The notes beneath the pieces are model-generated. The model was not told where the DNA came from, searched no databases, and saw nothing but the letters and a program-made list of their open reading frames with translations. A DNA stretch of 40,524 nucleotides from Desulfocarbo sp964620595 (GTDB lineage: Bacteria > Desulfobacterota > Desulfarculia > Desulfarculales > Desulfarculaceae), in NCBI GenBank assembly GCA_964620595.1, contig CAZUHP010000032.1, positions 1 to 40,524 on the forward strand, written 5' to 3'. A program made the position numbers and the translations under genes. Positions 1 through 7,178 of this stretch are shown here, piece after piece. Within the stretch, counting starts at the first letter, position 1. Each line of letters begins with the position of its first letter.

Positions 1-6
1 GCCATC

Positions 7-55
7 CAGGCCGGACTCAACCAAACAACCCTCCGCAAAAACCGGGGCGGTTCAG
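7..55. repeat. IS-end-like repeat, copy 1
   Basis: This stretch matches 951-999 in direct orientation at about 38 of 49 positions by hand alignment. Read on the minus strand it begins TGAACCGCCCCGGTTTTTG, which looks like the terminal inverted repeat of some IS3-family elements (TG...CA ends). I infer that it is the right end of an insertion sequence lying mostly to the left of the window. No transposase frame is visible here, and the IS family assignment is by resemblance only. Confidence 0.4.
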
Positions 56-121
56 AAGGCCAAAATCGATTTGGACTTTTTGCCGCCCCGTCAACTTTCG
101 ACTATAGCGCGCTTATCATGC

Positions 122-160
122 TTGACACTCGTTCCCGTTGTGTGTATAATGGGAACACAC
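122..160 (+). promoter_or_regulatory. Sigma-70 promoter with operator-like inverted repeat for the toxin-antitoxin pair
   Basis: TTGACA (122-127) and TATAAT (145-150) are both perfect consensus with a 17-nt spacer. An inverted repeat GTTCCC (131-136) / GGGAAC (151-156) straddles the -10 box, and GTGTGT (140-145) / ACACAC (155-160) forms a second symmetry. AAGGAGG follows at 164-170, just before the ATG at 176. Operator symmetry over the -10 is the usual layout of type II toxin-antitoxin autorepression by an RHH antitoxin; the repression itself is inferred. Confidence 0.8.
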
Positions 161-175
161 GTTAAGGAGGTTTAT

Positions 176-433
176 ATGCCCAAAACCCGTCTCAACATAA
201 GTCTCGATCAGGATCTTGCCGAGTTCGCCAAGCTCTTTGCCGCTGAAAATCGCACGTCGGTTGCGGATATAGTCACGCAATACCTGCTGGCTCTAAAGCG
301 GCGTGTCGAGGGCGAATATATGGAAAAAATTCTCGCCCATCCGGCCTTTCATCAGGCCATGAAAGACGCTCAGGCCAAACTGCGCGCCGGAACCGCACAG
401 TGGCATTCATACAATGAGGTCTTCGGGGACTAA
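176..433 (+). CDS. Ribbon-helix-helix antitoxin of a type II toxin-antitoxin pair
   Basis: This 85-residue protein has an N-terminal stretch (residues 3-17) with the alternating pattern of an RHH beta strand, followed by two helices (about 18-45). It is probably a DUF6364-like antitoxin that binds its own promoter as a dimer and neutralises the toxin through its charged C-terminal half. The ATG at 176 is chosen because a strong AAGGAGG lies 5 nt upstream and a consensus promoter ends at 150; the longer frame from 71 would overlap that promoter. The stop overlaps the toxin start (TAATG), giving translational coupling. Base composition is clearly more AT-rich than the rest of the window, consistent with horizontal acquisition. 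Confidence 0.75.
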   Translation: MPKTRLNISLDQDLAEFAKLFAAENRTSVADIVTQYLLALKRRVEGEYMEKILAHPAFHQAMKDAQAKLRAGTAQWHSYNEVFGD

Positions 434-744
434 TGGAAACCAGATTCGAAACCGCTTTTCTGAAGGCCGTTAAAAAGCACGCCTCGATAAAAAAACTGGT
501 CAAGAAAAAGGTCGACATGATCATTGAAAACCCGATTGCCGTTGGCGAACCGCTGAAGGGTAACTGGCAGGGGTTTTATTCATGTCCGGTGAAACGCAAT
601 TTCATCATCATCTATCTGTATTGCGAAGTGTGCCGAAAAAAAGGCGACAATGCCGTCGTGGCCTGCTCGGATTGTCGGGAAACACCGGACAAGACCATCA
701 AGTTTGTTCTGCTCGGACCTCATGATGAAGCCTACGGAATATAA
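433..744 (+). CDS. RelE/YafQ-type toxin (putative mRNA interferase)
   Basis: This 103-residue protein has the RelE/YafQ layout: a Lys-rich helical N-terminus (KKHASIKKLVKKK, from residue 15), the 'NPI..GEPLKGNW.G.YS.PV.RNF.I.Y' core at about 33-62, and the C-terminal 'GPHDEAY' motif typical of the family. Such toxins usually cleave mRNA in the ribosomal A site; activity is inferred here. A Cys-rich insert near residues 64-80 (CEVC, CSDC) is unusual and could bind metal. The start overlaps the antitoxin stop by one base. An IS3 transposase remnant begins within a few bases of its stop codon. Full length for the family. Confidence 0.75.
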   Translation: METRFETAFLKAVKKHASIKKLVKKKVDMIIENPIAVGEPLKGNWQGFYSCPVKRNFIIIYLYCEVCRKKGDNAVVACSDCRETPDKTIKFVLLGPHDEAYGI

Positions 745-749
745 CAGAG

Positions 750-868
750 CGGAAAATACGGATCGCTGGCTCAAGGAGTACAACGAGGAACGCCCCCATG
801 AGTCCCTCGGCAACTTGACCCCAGCCGAATACCTCGCTCTAAATTCACCCGAAGTTCTCTACTCTTGA
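750..868 (+). pseudogene. C-terminal remnant of an IS3-family transposase (OrfB)
   Basis: The frame reads 'DRWLKEYNEERPHESLGNL' then 'TPAEYLAL', the diagnostic C-terminal end of the IS3-family DDE integrase core. Only about 35 residues remain: the catalytic DDE region is missing and the upstream frame turns into toxin-gene sequence read out of frame. An IS-end-like G-rich string (about 872-895, minus strand TGTACCCCCCC) follows the stop at about the distance expected for the element's right inverted repeat. Not functional. Confidence 0.75.
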
Positions 869-1228
869 CTGGCACTAAATGAGGGGGGGTACACCACCAG
901 CAGAGTTCTAAAATGGTATACTATATCAATCTCAACAGGCACCGGCCGAGCAGACTGGACTCAATCGAACAATTTTTCGGAAAAAGCGGGGTGGTTCAGT
1001 CCAAGGCAAATTACTTCATATTTACTTCAAGGGTGCCTCTGCCATTTAGGCGCGAACCAACCATCTGAAATTACTGGCTATATGCCTAAGCCCCCGAAAT
1101 GTCCATTTCCTGAAAAGAAACAGGCGCCGGTCGCCTGCCAGGGGAGGCCTTTGGGCCTGTCGCCAGCCCTGGCGAGGTGCGCCTATTTGGTCGGGGGAAC
1201 ATGACCCGGGTTCCACGGGGGGGGAACC
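869..1228. other. Intergenic region with IS debris and small hairpins
   Basis: No gene is supported here. It holds the G-rich IS-end-like string near 885, the second IS-end-like repeat (951-999), a hairpin CAGGCG/CGCCTG (1121-1137) and a smaller AGGCC/GGCCT hairpin near 1144-1157. Composition shifts from AT-rich to the high-GC style of the rest of the window at about 1120, which probably marks the edge of the mobile island. I could not assign a promoter for the gene starting at 1229. Confidence 0.5.
951..999. repeat. IS-end-like repeat, copy 2
   Basis: Direct, diverged copy of 7-55. On the minus strand it reads TGAACCACCCCGCTTTTTC, resembling an IS3-type terminus. The two copies bracket the toxin-antitoxin genes and the transposase stub. 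Whether these are two right ends of related elements or flanking duplications cannot be decided from the window. Confidence 0.4.
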
Positions 1229-2104
1229 ATGCCCAGGTCGAGAAGATTCGAGGTGGCGGTCATCAATATCACGATGCACCCCCATTCTCCCGAACGTTAT
1301 GTAGAGCTGTTCCAGCGGGCGGCCACCCCTGCCCAAGACCTGCGCTGCCGCGGGCACGAACAAATGGTGCTGCCCGCGGTCCATCCTTGCGCCCCGCCTG
1401 ACTGCCTATCCGGCTTGTATGGCTGGCTGTACCGGGGCCTGGAGTTGGGCGGCGGCACCGGGGGCAGCCTCCGCGCCCCGCGGGAGCCGGACCCCGGGGA
1501 TGCGCCCCCCATCCCGCCGGAGGTGCGGGCCAGGTTCAAGAGCACTCCCTTTGTCTTCCTGCCCCGGGGGCACCGCCTGTTCTTTTGCGCCTCTGAAGGC
1601 GCCGGGCGCTTCAATCCCGCCCATACCGCCAAGGCGCTGCGCCTTCTCTTGAACCGGCCGGACCTGCAAGAGCGCTTCGGCGAGGTGGCGGTCACCATCG
1701 AGAGCAAAGAGGAGACCGTGGAGCAGGTCCTGATGATGCCCTCTCTCACCAAGCTCATGATTTTCGTGACCCTTCCCAACGACGACGTGTTCAGCGACAG
1801 GGACGTGCAAAGGGCCCTGGAGCGCCTGAGGGTGCAAAACGCCAAGAAGCACCGCATACAGATGCAGGGAAGGCCGGGGGCGGGCCTGAAGCCGGACCGG
1901 GAGACCAGGGCCTTCATGCGGCTGGCCACCTCCAACGGCCGTATCGAGGCGGAGGGTTATGCGGGCGGCGCCAAGATAATCGAGAGCACGGCCGACCACC
2001 CCTACCTGATACAGGGGAAATACATTCCCCACCAGGAAAAGCTTATTGATAAAATAGTTTATCTGGCCCGGACCTACTTGCCCCGCTTCACCCACCGGAA
2101 CTAG
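1229..2104 (+). CDS. DUF4747-like protein, possible sensor half of a two-gene defence-type system
   Basis: This 291-residue soluble protein has no signal peptide or membrane helix. The pattern 'VAVINITMHPHS' near the start, a central 'FVFLPRGHRLFFCAS' strand pair (about 108-122), 'FGEVAVTIE' (about 150-158) and 'LTKLMIFVTLPNDD' (about 172-185) fit my recollection of the DUF4747 family; I could not run a profile search. Basic, mixed alpha/beta architecture of similar length to lambda RexA is suggestive only. The ATG follows a G-rich Shine-Dalgarno. The next gene starts 2 nt after this stop, so the two are almost certainly co-translated. Function unknown; nucleic-acid sensing is a hypothesis. 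Confidence 0.6.
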   Translation: MPRSRRFEVAVINITMHPHSPERYVELFQRAATPAQDLRCRGHEQMVLPAVHPCAPPDCLSGLYGWLYRGLELGGGTGGSLRAPREPDPGDAPPIPPEVRARFKSTPFVFLPRGHRLFFCASEGAGRFNPAHTAKALRLLLNRPDLQERFGEVAVTIESKEETVEQVLMMPSLTKLMIFVTLPNDDVFSDRDVQRALERLRVQNAKKHRIQMQGRPGAGLKPDRETRAFMRLATSNGRIEAEGYAGGAKIIESTADHPYLIQGKYIPHQEKLIDKIVYLARTYLPRFTHRN

Positions 2105-2106
2105 CG

Positions 2107-2661
2107 ATGACAGGCTATTTCAGGCGGTCCCTCTCGGCATTGAAGCGATCCCTGGGGGTCTATTGGCAATCCTACGGCGGGATCAAGGCCCTGGTGGGTT
2201 CGCCCTTTCTGGCGGCTGCCTTTGCCTTGGCCGTGATCACCGTTCTGGTCAGCGACCGGGCGGTCAAGGTCTGGTCTGAGACGGCCATCAACATCTTCCC
2301 CGATGTGCTGGGCTTCACCCTGGGAGGGTATGCCATCATGGTCGGCTTTGGGGACCGGCGCTTTCTCCAGGCCCTGCGGGGACCGGACCCTGACGGCACC
2401 CCCTCTTTGTACATGAAGCTCAACGGCATGTTCGTGCACTTCATCGTGGTGCAGTTCGTGGTCTTGTTTTTTTCGGCTTTGGTGGATTTACTGGGCGCGG
2501 AAGGGGTAGTCTGGGCCTTGCCCGGCCTGGCCTTGATGTATTATGCACTCTTTACGGTCCTGGCCACCGCCTTGGCGGTCTTGGATTTTGCCAATTGGTT
2601 CGACAAGCAACCCGAGCTGGATGAGAAGAATGAAGTACTGCCGATCGATCCACCCAAATAG
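2107..2661 (+). CDS. Four-helix membrane protein paired with the DUF4747-like gene
   Basis: This 184-residue protein has four predicted membrane segments: about residues 32-49, 63-81, 107-128 and 133-158. They are separated by a soluble loop (82-106) and flanked by a basic N-terminus (RRSLSALKRS) and an acidic C-terminus (about 166-184). The conserved-looking segment 'LGFTLGGYAIMVGFGDRRF' follows helix 2. Size and topology recall effector membrane proteins of two-gene phage-defence systems (RexB, KwaA), but I see no sequence proof of homology. It begins 2 nt after the preceding stop, and the next gene (polysaccharide acyltransferase) begins 18 nt downstream, so a role linked to the polysaccharide operon is the alternative. 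Confidence 0.6.
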   Translation: MTGYFRRSLSALKRSLGVYWQSYGGIKALVGSPFLAAAFALAVITVLVSDRAVKVWSETAINIFPDVLGFTLGGYAIMVGFGDRRFLQALRGPDPDGTPSLYMKLNGMFVHFIVVQFVVLFFSALVDLLGAEGVVWALPGLALMYYALFTVLATALAVLDFANWFDKQPELDEKNEVLPIDPPK

Positions 2662-2679
2662 ACCGGCCCGGGGCAGGCC

Positions 2680-3417
2680 ATGAGCAAGGCCTACAAGATA
2701 TCCGGCGGCCTGTCCGGGGGCGGCGGGCTGCGGGCCTACCAGGATTTGGTGCTGGGCACCCGCTCGCTGTGGTTCCTGCTCAAGCACGAGATCATCATGC
2801 TCTGCGCCCAGAACTGCCCCGGCGCCCTGGGCCTTTGGCTCCGCAAGAAGCTCTACCCCCGGCTGCTGGGCGCCTGCGGGCCGGGCTGCCTGTTCGGCCG
2901 GGGCGTGGGCTTCCGCCATCCCCGCAAGATACGCCTGGGCGCGGGGGTGATAATCGACGACCACGCCCTGATCGACGCCAAGGGCCAGGGCAACGCCGGC
3001 ATCACTATGGCCGACGGGGTGTACATCGGCCGGGGCAGCATCGTCTACACCAAGGACGGCGACATCGAGCTGGCCGAAAAGGTGAACCTGAGCGCCAACT
3101 GCGAGCTGTTCTCCGGCAACAAGCTCTACGTGGGCGCGGGCACGGTGATCGCGGCCTATTCCTATTTGCTCTCCGGCGGCGAGTACGACTACGCCTCGCT
3201 CACCCCCCTGGCCGAGCAGGCTGGCGACGTGAGCCGGGGCGAGACCCGGGTGGGCGCCAACGTGTGGATCGCGGCCCACGTGGTGGTGGCCGACGGCTCG
3301 CGCATCGGCGACAACGCGGTGATCGGCGCGGGAGCGGTGGTGCGCGGCTCCATACCGGCCGACTGCCTGGCGGCCGGGGTGCCGGCCCGGGTGATCCGCC
3401 GCCTGGAAAGGAAGTGA
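2680..3417 (+). CDS. Left-handed beta-helix (hexapeptide repeat) acyltransferase
   Basis: This 245-residue protein has irregular hexapeptide repeats across about residues 70-235 ('IRLGAGVIIDDHALID', 'GVYIGRGSIV', 'VGANVWIAAHVVVADGSRI', 'GDNAVIGAGAVV'), the signature of LbH acyl/acetyltransferases (WcaF/WbbJ-like). The C-terminal 'GVPARVIRRL' is also typical. It should transfer an acetyl or other acyl group onto a sugar of the surface polysaccharide built by the downstream genes, in the cytoplasm. The N-terminal 60 residues are an extension with a hydrophobic stretch (about 29-45). The stop TGA overlaps the next start (TGATG). Substrate unknown. Confidence 0.85.
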   Translation: MSKAYKISGGLSGGGGLRAYQDLVLGTRSLWFLLKHEIIMLCAQNCPGALGLWLRKKLYPRLLGACGPGCLFGRGVGFRHPRKIRLGAGVIIDDHALIDAKGQGNAGITMADGVYIGRGSIVYTKDGDIELAEKVNLSANCELFSGNKLYVGAGTVIAAYSYLLSGGEYDYASLTPLAEQAGDVSRGETRVGANVWIAAHVVVADGSRIGDNAVIGAGAVVRGSIPADCLAAGVPARVIRRLERK

Positions 3418-4418
3418 TGCGGGGCTTCCTTCGCCTGGCCGTGCAACTCCGGGATTTCATCCTGCGCCGGCCCCGCCCCCGGGCCGGCCCCTTCCGCCTG
3501 TGGGTGGACATCACCTCCCGCTGCAACCTGAGATGCGCGGCCTGCCCCCAGCGCCTCCTGCCCCCTGACCAGCGGCAAGACCTGGACCCGGCTGTCCTGG
3601 CCTCCCTGGTGGACCAGGTAGCCGCGGGCGCGGCCCGGGAGGTGAACCTGTTTCATCGCGGCGAGCCGCTGCTCCATCCCCGGCTGGGCCAGTGGGTGGC
3701 CCGCTTCAAACAGGCCGGGGCCCTGGTGCGGGTGCATACCAACGCCACCCTCTTGGACCAGGAACGGGTGGAGATGCTCCTGGACGCGGGCCTCGATCTG
3801 CTCACCCTGTCGGTGGACAGCCTGCACCCGGCGGACTATGCCGCCGCCCGGGTCGGCGCGGAGTTGGCGCGCACTCTGGCCGGGCTGGAGCTTCTCCTGG
3901 CCCAGCGCCGCCGCTGGGGCCTGCGCTTGCCCCGGGTGAGCCTGTTGCTCATGGGGCGCCAGCGCCGGGGGCCCGGGGCCGAGGAACGCTTGCAGCGGCT
4001 CCAGGCCCTGGGCCTGGACCGGGTGGTGTGGCGCGCGCCCCACAACTGGGCCGGGGTCCTGGGCCCGGCTCCGGCCGGCCGGGTGCACGCCTGCACCTTT
4101 CCCTGGTACGGCCTGGCCGTGCTCAGCGACGGCCGGGTGACTCCCTGTCCCCAGGATTTTTTCGGTCGCCTGACCCTGGGCCACGCGGCCGAGCAGAGCC
4201 TCATGGAGATCTGGCAGGGCAGGGCGTCCCGCAGGCTGCGCCAGGCCCACCGGGCCGGGGACTTTTCGGAATACCCCCTGTGCCGGGCCTGCGACCGGGT
4301 GCGCCGGCCCACGGTCCTGGGCCTTCCCTACGAGCATTTGCATAACTTCTTCGTGGAGTCTATATTTGGAGGTCCCGGGCACTTAGCGGCCAAGAACCGG
4401 GGGCGGGAGCCCCGCTAG
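3417..4418 (+). CDS. Radical SAM protein with SPASM-like C-terminal cysteines
   Basis: This 333-residue protein starts at the ATG overlapping the previous stop. 'CNLRCAAC' (C36, C40, C43) is the CxxxCxxC motif binding the SAM-cleaving [4Fe-4S] cluster. A GEPLL-like sequence follows ('HRGEPLLHP'). The C-terminal region carries C226, C244, C289 and C292 in a SPASM/twitch-like arrangement ('GRVTPCPQDF', 'LCRACDR'), probably binding an auxiliary cluster. It sits between an acyltransferase and a glycosyltransferase, so it may modify a sugar or lipid-linked intermediate, but SPASM enzymes also modify peptides and none is visible nearby. Reaction unknown. Confidence 0.85.
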   Translation: MRGFLRLAVQLRDFILRRPRPRAGPFRLWVDITSRCNLRCAACPQRLLPPDQRQDLDPAVLASLVDQVAAGAAREVNLFHRGEPLLHPRLGQWVARFKQAGALVRVHTNATLLDQERVEMLLDAGLDLLTLSVDSLHPADYAAARVGAELARTLAGLELLLAQRRRWGLRLPRVSLLLMGRQRRGPGAEERLQRLQALGLDRVVWRAPHNWAGVLGPAPAGRVHACTFPWYGLAVLSDGRVTPCPQDFFGRLTLGHAAEQSLMEIWQGRASRRLRQAHRAGDFSEYPLCRACDRVRRPTVLGLPYEHLHNFFVESIFGGPGHLAAKNRGREPR

Positions 4419-4432
4419 ACGATTGAGCGAAC

Positions 4433-5623
4433 ATGAGGATACTAGGCATAGCGCCCACGCCCTTTTTTGCCGACCGCGGCTGCCACATGCGCATCCTGGG
4501 CGAGATCCAGGCCCTCCAGCGCCGCGGCCACCAGGTGCTTCTGGTCACCTACCACCTGGGACGCGACATCGAGGGGGTGCCCACCCTGCGCACCAAGGAA
4601 GTGAAGTGGTACCAGAAGCTGGAGGCCGGCCCGGCCCTGGGCAAGTTCTACCTGGACTGGCTGCTCTGGCTAAAGACCATCGAAGCCATAAAAAGCTTCC
4701 GGCCCGAGGTGATCCACGGCCACCTGCACGAGGGCGCCTTCATCGGGCTCATGGCCCGGCGCCTGGCCGGCTCCCGGGCGCCGGTGGTGTTCGACGTGCA
4801 GGGCAGCCTGACCAAGGAGCTGGACTCCTACGGCTGGCTGGACCGGGTGCCCTTTGTGCGGCCCATGTTCCGCGCGGTGGAAAAGATCATCACCCGCTGG
4901 TCCGAGCAGTCGGTGGGCTCCAACCTGGCGGTGAGCGAGTTCCTGCAAAAGGAGATGGGCCTGCCCCCCAGCCGGGTCACCACGGTCATCGACGGGGTAC
5001 ACATGGGCTTTTTCGACGGCACCGGCCGCCAGGACCTCAAGGAAACCCTGGGCATCCCCCCGGACCGGCCGGTGGTCACCTACACCGGCGCCTTGCTGGC
5101 CAGCAAGGGGGTGGACAATTTCTTTGAGGCCATACCCCACGTGCTGGCCCAGGAGCCGGAGACCTTCTTCCTGGTGGTGGGCTACCCGGTGGAGGAGAGC
5201 CAGGCCCTGGTGGAGCGCCTGGGGGTGAGCCAGCAGGTGCTCTTCGTGGGGCGGGTGGACTACTTCGAGCTGCCCGATTACCTCAAGATAGCCGACGTGG
5301 CCGTGGACCCCAAGGTGGAGGCCGCGGGCGAGGCCAGCGGCAAGATCATAAACTACATGGGCGCCGGCCTGCCGGTGGCCTGCTTTGACAACGTGAACAA
5401 CCGCACCTTTTTGGGCGACACGGGCGCCTTTGCCCCCGAACCCACCCCCCAGGGCCTGGCCCAGGCCATATTGGAGCTGCTGGCCGACCCCGAGGCCCGG
5501 GCGGCCAAGGGCGCCGCGGCCCGCAGGCGGGTGGAGGAGAAGTTTTCCTGGGAGGCCGGCGGCCGGGTGTACGAAGAGGTCTTCCAGCGCGCCCTGGCCC
5601 AGCGGCCCGGGCGGGCGGCCTAG
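4433..5623 (+). CDS. GT4-family glycosyltransferase
   Basis: This 396-residue GT-B glycosyltransferase has an N-terminal acceptor domain (about 1-190, 'FRPEVIHGHLHEGAF', 'FDVQGSL') and a C-terminal donor domain (about 200-385). The donor domain has 'VVTYTGALLASKGVDNFFEA', 'VLFVGRV' and a nucleotide-sugar loop near 'EAAGEASGKIINYMGAGLPV'. In GT4 enzymes this loop holds an E-x7-E motif, and here E295-E298-like acids are present ('KVEAAGEASGK'). It should add a sugar from a nucleotide donor, with retention, to the lipid-linked polysaccharide precursor at the inner membrane face. The start has only a weak ribosome site, as expected within an operon. Sugar specificity cannot be told. Confidence 0.85.
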   Translation: MRILGIAPTPFFADRGCHMRILGEIQALQRRGHQVLLVTYHLGRDIEGVPTLRTKEVKWYQKLEAGPALGKFYLDWLLWLKTIEAIKSFRPEVIHGHLHEGAFIGLMARRLAGSRAPVVFDVQGSLTKELDSYGWLDRVPFVRPMFRAVEKIITRWSEQSVGSNLAVSEFLQKEMGLPPSRVTTVIDGVHMGFFDGTGRQDLKETLGIPPDRPVVTYTGALLASKGVDNFFEAIPHVLAQEPETFFLVVGYPVEESQALVERLGVSQQVLFVGRVDYFELPDYLKIADVAVDPKVEAAGEASGKIINYMGAGLPVACFDNVNNRTFLGDTGAFAPEPTPQGLAQAILELLADPEARAAKGAAARRRVEEKFSWEAGGRVYEEVFQRALAQRPGRAA

Positions 5624-5635
5624 GGCGGGGACGGC

Positions 5636-6181
5636 ATGGCCACCCCCCTGGGCCACGCCCTGTGCGGAGTGGGGCTGGGCTCTGCCCTCAGGGGGCCGGA
5701 GCCCTGGTTCGGGCCCTGGCGCGACCTGGCCTTTTTCGCGGCCCTGGCCATGGCCCCGGATTTGGATTTCCTGCCCGGCCTGGTCATCGGCCGGCCCGAG
5801 GCCTTTCACCATGGCCTCACCCACTCGCTGGGCGCGGCGGTGCTCTTTGGCGGGCTCATGGCCTGGTGGGGCCTTCGCCGGGGGAGGGGGATACCGGCCT
5901 GGCGCTGGGGTTTGGCCGGCGGCCTGATATACTTCGCCCAGGTGCTCCTGGACGTGATGACCGTTGACACCAGCTTTCCCTACGGGGTGCCCCTGTGGTG
6001 GCCCATCAGCAGCGAATACGTGCTGGCCGACAACCCTTGGCTGGCCGATGTGCGGCGCCGCCCCCTGGTATGGGCCACCCTGTGGCATGATATAAAGGCC
6101 GCCGGCTGGGAGGTGGTGCTGTTGGGACCTCCTGCCGCGCTCCTCACCTGGTGGCGGCTGCGGCGCCGGCCGGCCGGCTAG
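5636..6181 (+). CDS. YdjM-like membrane-bound metal-dependent hydrolase
   Basis: This 181-residue protein has several hydrophobic segments (about 24-42, 67-83, 95-110, 156-170) and the family's polar motifs: H7 in 'TPLGHALCG', 'PDLDF' (about 42-46), 'HHGLTHS' (about 58-64) and a later Asp/Thr pair ('LLDVMTVDT'). These resemble the PF04307 (LexA-binding, membrane-bound metal-dependent hydrolase) family. The substrate is unknown; a lipid-phosphate or envelope role fits its position between two glycosyltransferases. Short gaps on both sides (12 and 14 nt) place it firmly in the operon. Confidence 0.8.
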   Translation: MATPLGHALCGVGLGSALRGPEPWFGPWRDLAFFAALAMAPDLDFLPGLVIGRPEAFHHGLTHSLGAAVLFGGLMAWWGLRRGRGIPAWRWGLAGGLIYFAQVLLDVMTVDTSFPYGVPLWWPISSEYVLADNPWLADVRRRPLVWATLWHDIKAAGWEVVLLGPPAALLTWWRLRRRPAG

Positions 6182-6195
6182 ACGAAAAGCGAGGG

Positions 6196-7164
6196 ATGGC
6201 CGTGGATCTTTCGGTGGTGGTTCCGCTCTACAACGAGGAAGCCAACCTGGAGGCCCTGCACGCCGAGATCGTGGCGGCGCTGGACCAGTTGGACTTGGAG
6301 TGGGAGGCGGTGTACGTGGACGACGGCTCCTCGGACGCCACCTACGCCATTCTGGAGAAGCTGGCCGCCCAGGACCCCCGGGTGGTGGGGGTGCGGCTGC
6401 GCAAGAACTTCGGCCAGACCGCGGCCATGAGCGCCGGGTTCGACTACTCCCGGGGCAAGGTGGTGGTGACCATGGACGGGGACCTGCAGAACGATCCCCG
6501 GGACATCGCCAAGCTATTGGCCAAGCTCAACGAGGGCTACGACATCGCGGCCGGCTGGCGCTTTGACCGCCAGGACCCCTTCCTCACCCGCAAGCTGCCC
6601 TCCCGCCTGGCCAACGGCCTGATCAGCCTCATCACCAAGGTCAAGCTGCACGACTACGGCTGCACCCTCAAGGCCTTCCGCCGTTCCGTGATCCAGAACA
6701 TCCGCCTCTACGGCGAGATGCACCGCTTCATCCCGGCCATCGCCTCCTGGATGGGGGTGTCCATCGCCGAGGTGCCGGTGAACCACCGCCCCCGCCGGGC
6801 GGGCAAGAGCAAGTACGGCCTGGGCCGCACCCCCCGGGTGCTCTTGGACCTCATCACGGTCAAGTTCCTGCTCTCCTACGCCACCCGGCCCATCCAGATA
6901 TTCGGCAAGTGGGGGCTGGCCGCGGGTGGGGCGGGCTTTTTGCTGGCCCTGTACTACACGGTCCAGCGCTTGTTCTTTGCCGAGCCCCTGTGGGGCAAGC
7001 CGGGCCTCATCCTGGCGGTGCTGCTCATGTTCGTGGGCGTGCAGCTCATCAGCATCGGGCTGCTGGGCGAGATGCAGATGCGCATCTACTACGAAACCCA
7101 GGACAAGCCCATCTACACCGTGCGCCAGGTCCTGAACCGCGAAAAGGGCCGTGGTTGCGCTTGA
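6196..7164 (+). CDS. Membrane-anchored GT2 glycosyltransferase (polyprenol-phosphate sugar synthase type)
   Basis: This 322-residue protein has an N-terminal GT-A domain with 'VVVPLYNEEANLE', 'VDDGSSD' and the DxD-type 'TMDGDLQNDP', plus 'HRFIPAIASWMG'. Two membrane helices follow (about residues 235-255 and 270-292). This is the DPM1/ArnC/GtrB layout, which makes polyprenyl-phosphate sugars used as lipid-linked donors on the far side of the membrane. The ATG at 6196 is preferred over an upstream in-frame start because it begins right at the conserved domain and avoids overlap with the previous gene. Donor sugar unknown. Confidence 0.9.
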   Translation: MAVDLSVVVPLYNEEANLEALHAEIVAALDQLDLEWEAVYVDDGSSDATYAILEKLAAQDPRVVGVRLRKNFGQTAAMSAGFDYSRGKVVVTMDGDLQNDPRDIAKLLAKLNEGYDIAAGWRFDRQDPFLTRKLPSRLANGLISLITKVKLHDYGCTLKAFRRSVIQNIRLYGEMHRFIPAIASWMGVSIAEVPVNHRPRRAGKSKYGLGRTPRVLLDLITVKFLLSYATRPIQIFGKWGLAAGGAGFLLALYYTVQRLFFAEPLWGKPGLILAVLLMFVGVQLISIGLLGEMQMRIYYETQDKPIYTVRQVLNREKGRGCA

Positions 7165-7178
7165 GCCCGGCTAGCGCC

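Noticed and set aside
71..433. Longer antitoxin starting at 71
   Set aside because: Would run through a consensus promoter; the ATG at 176 has a perfect ribosome site.
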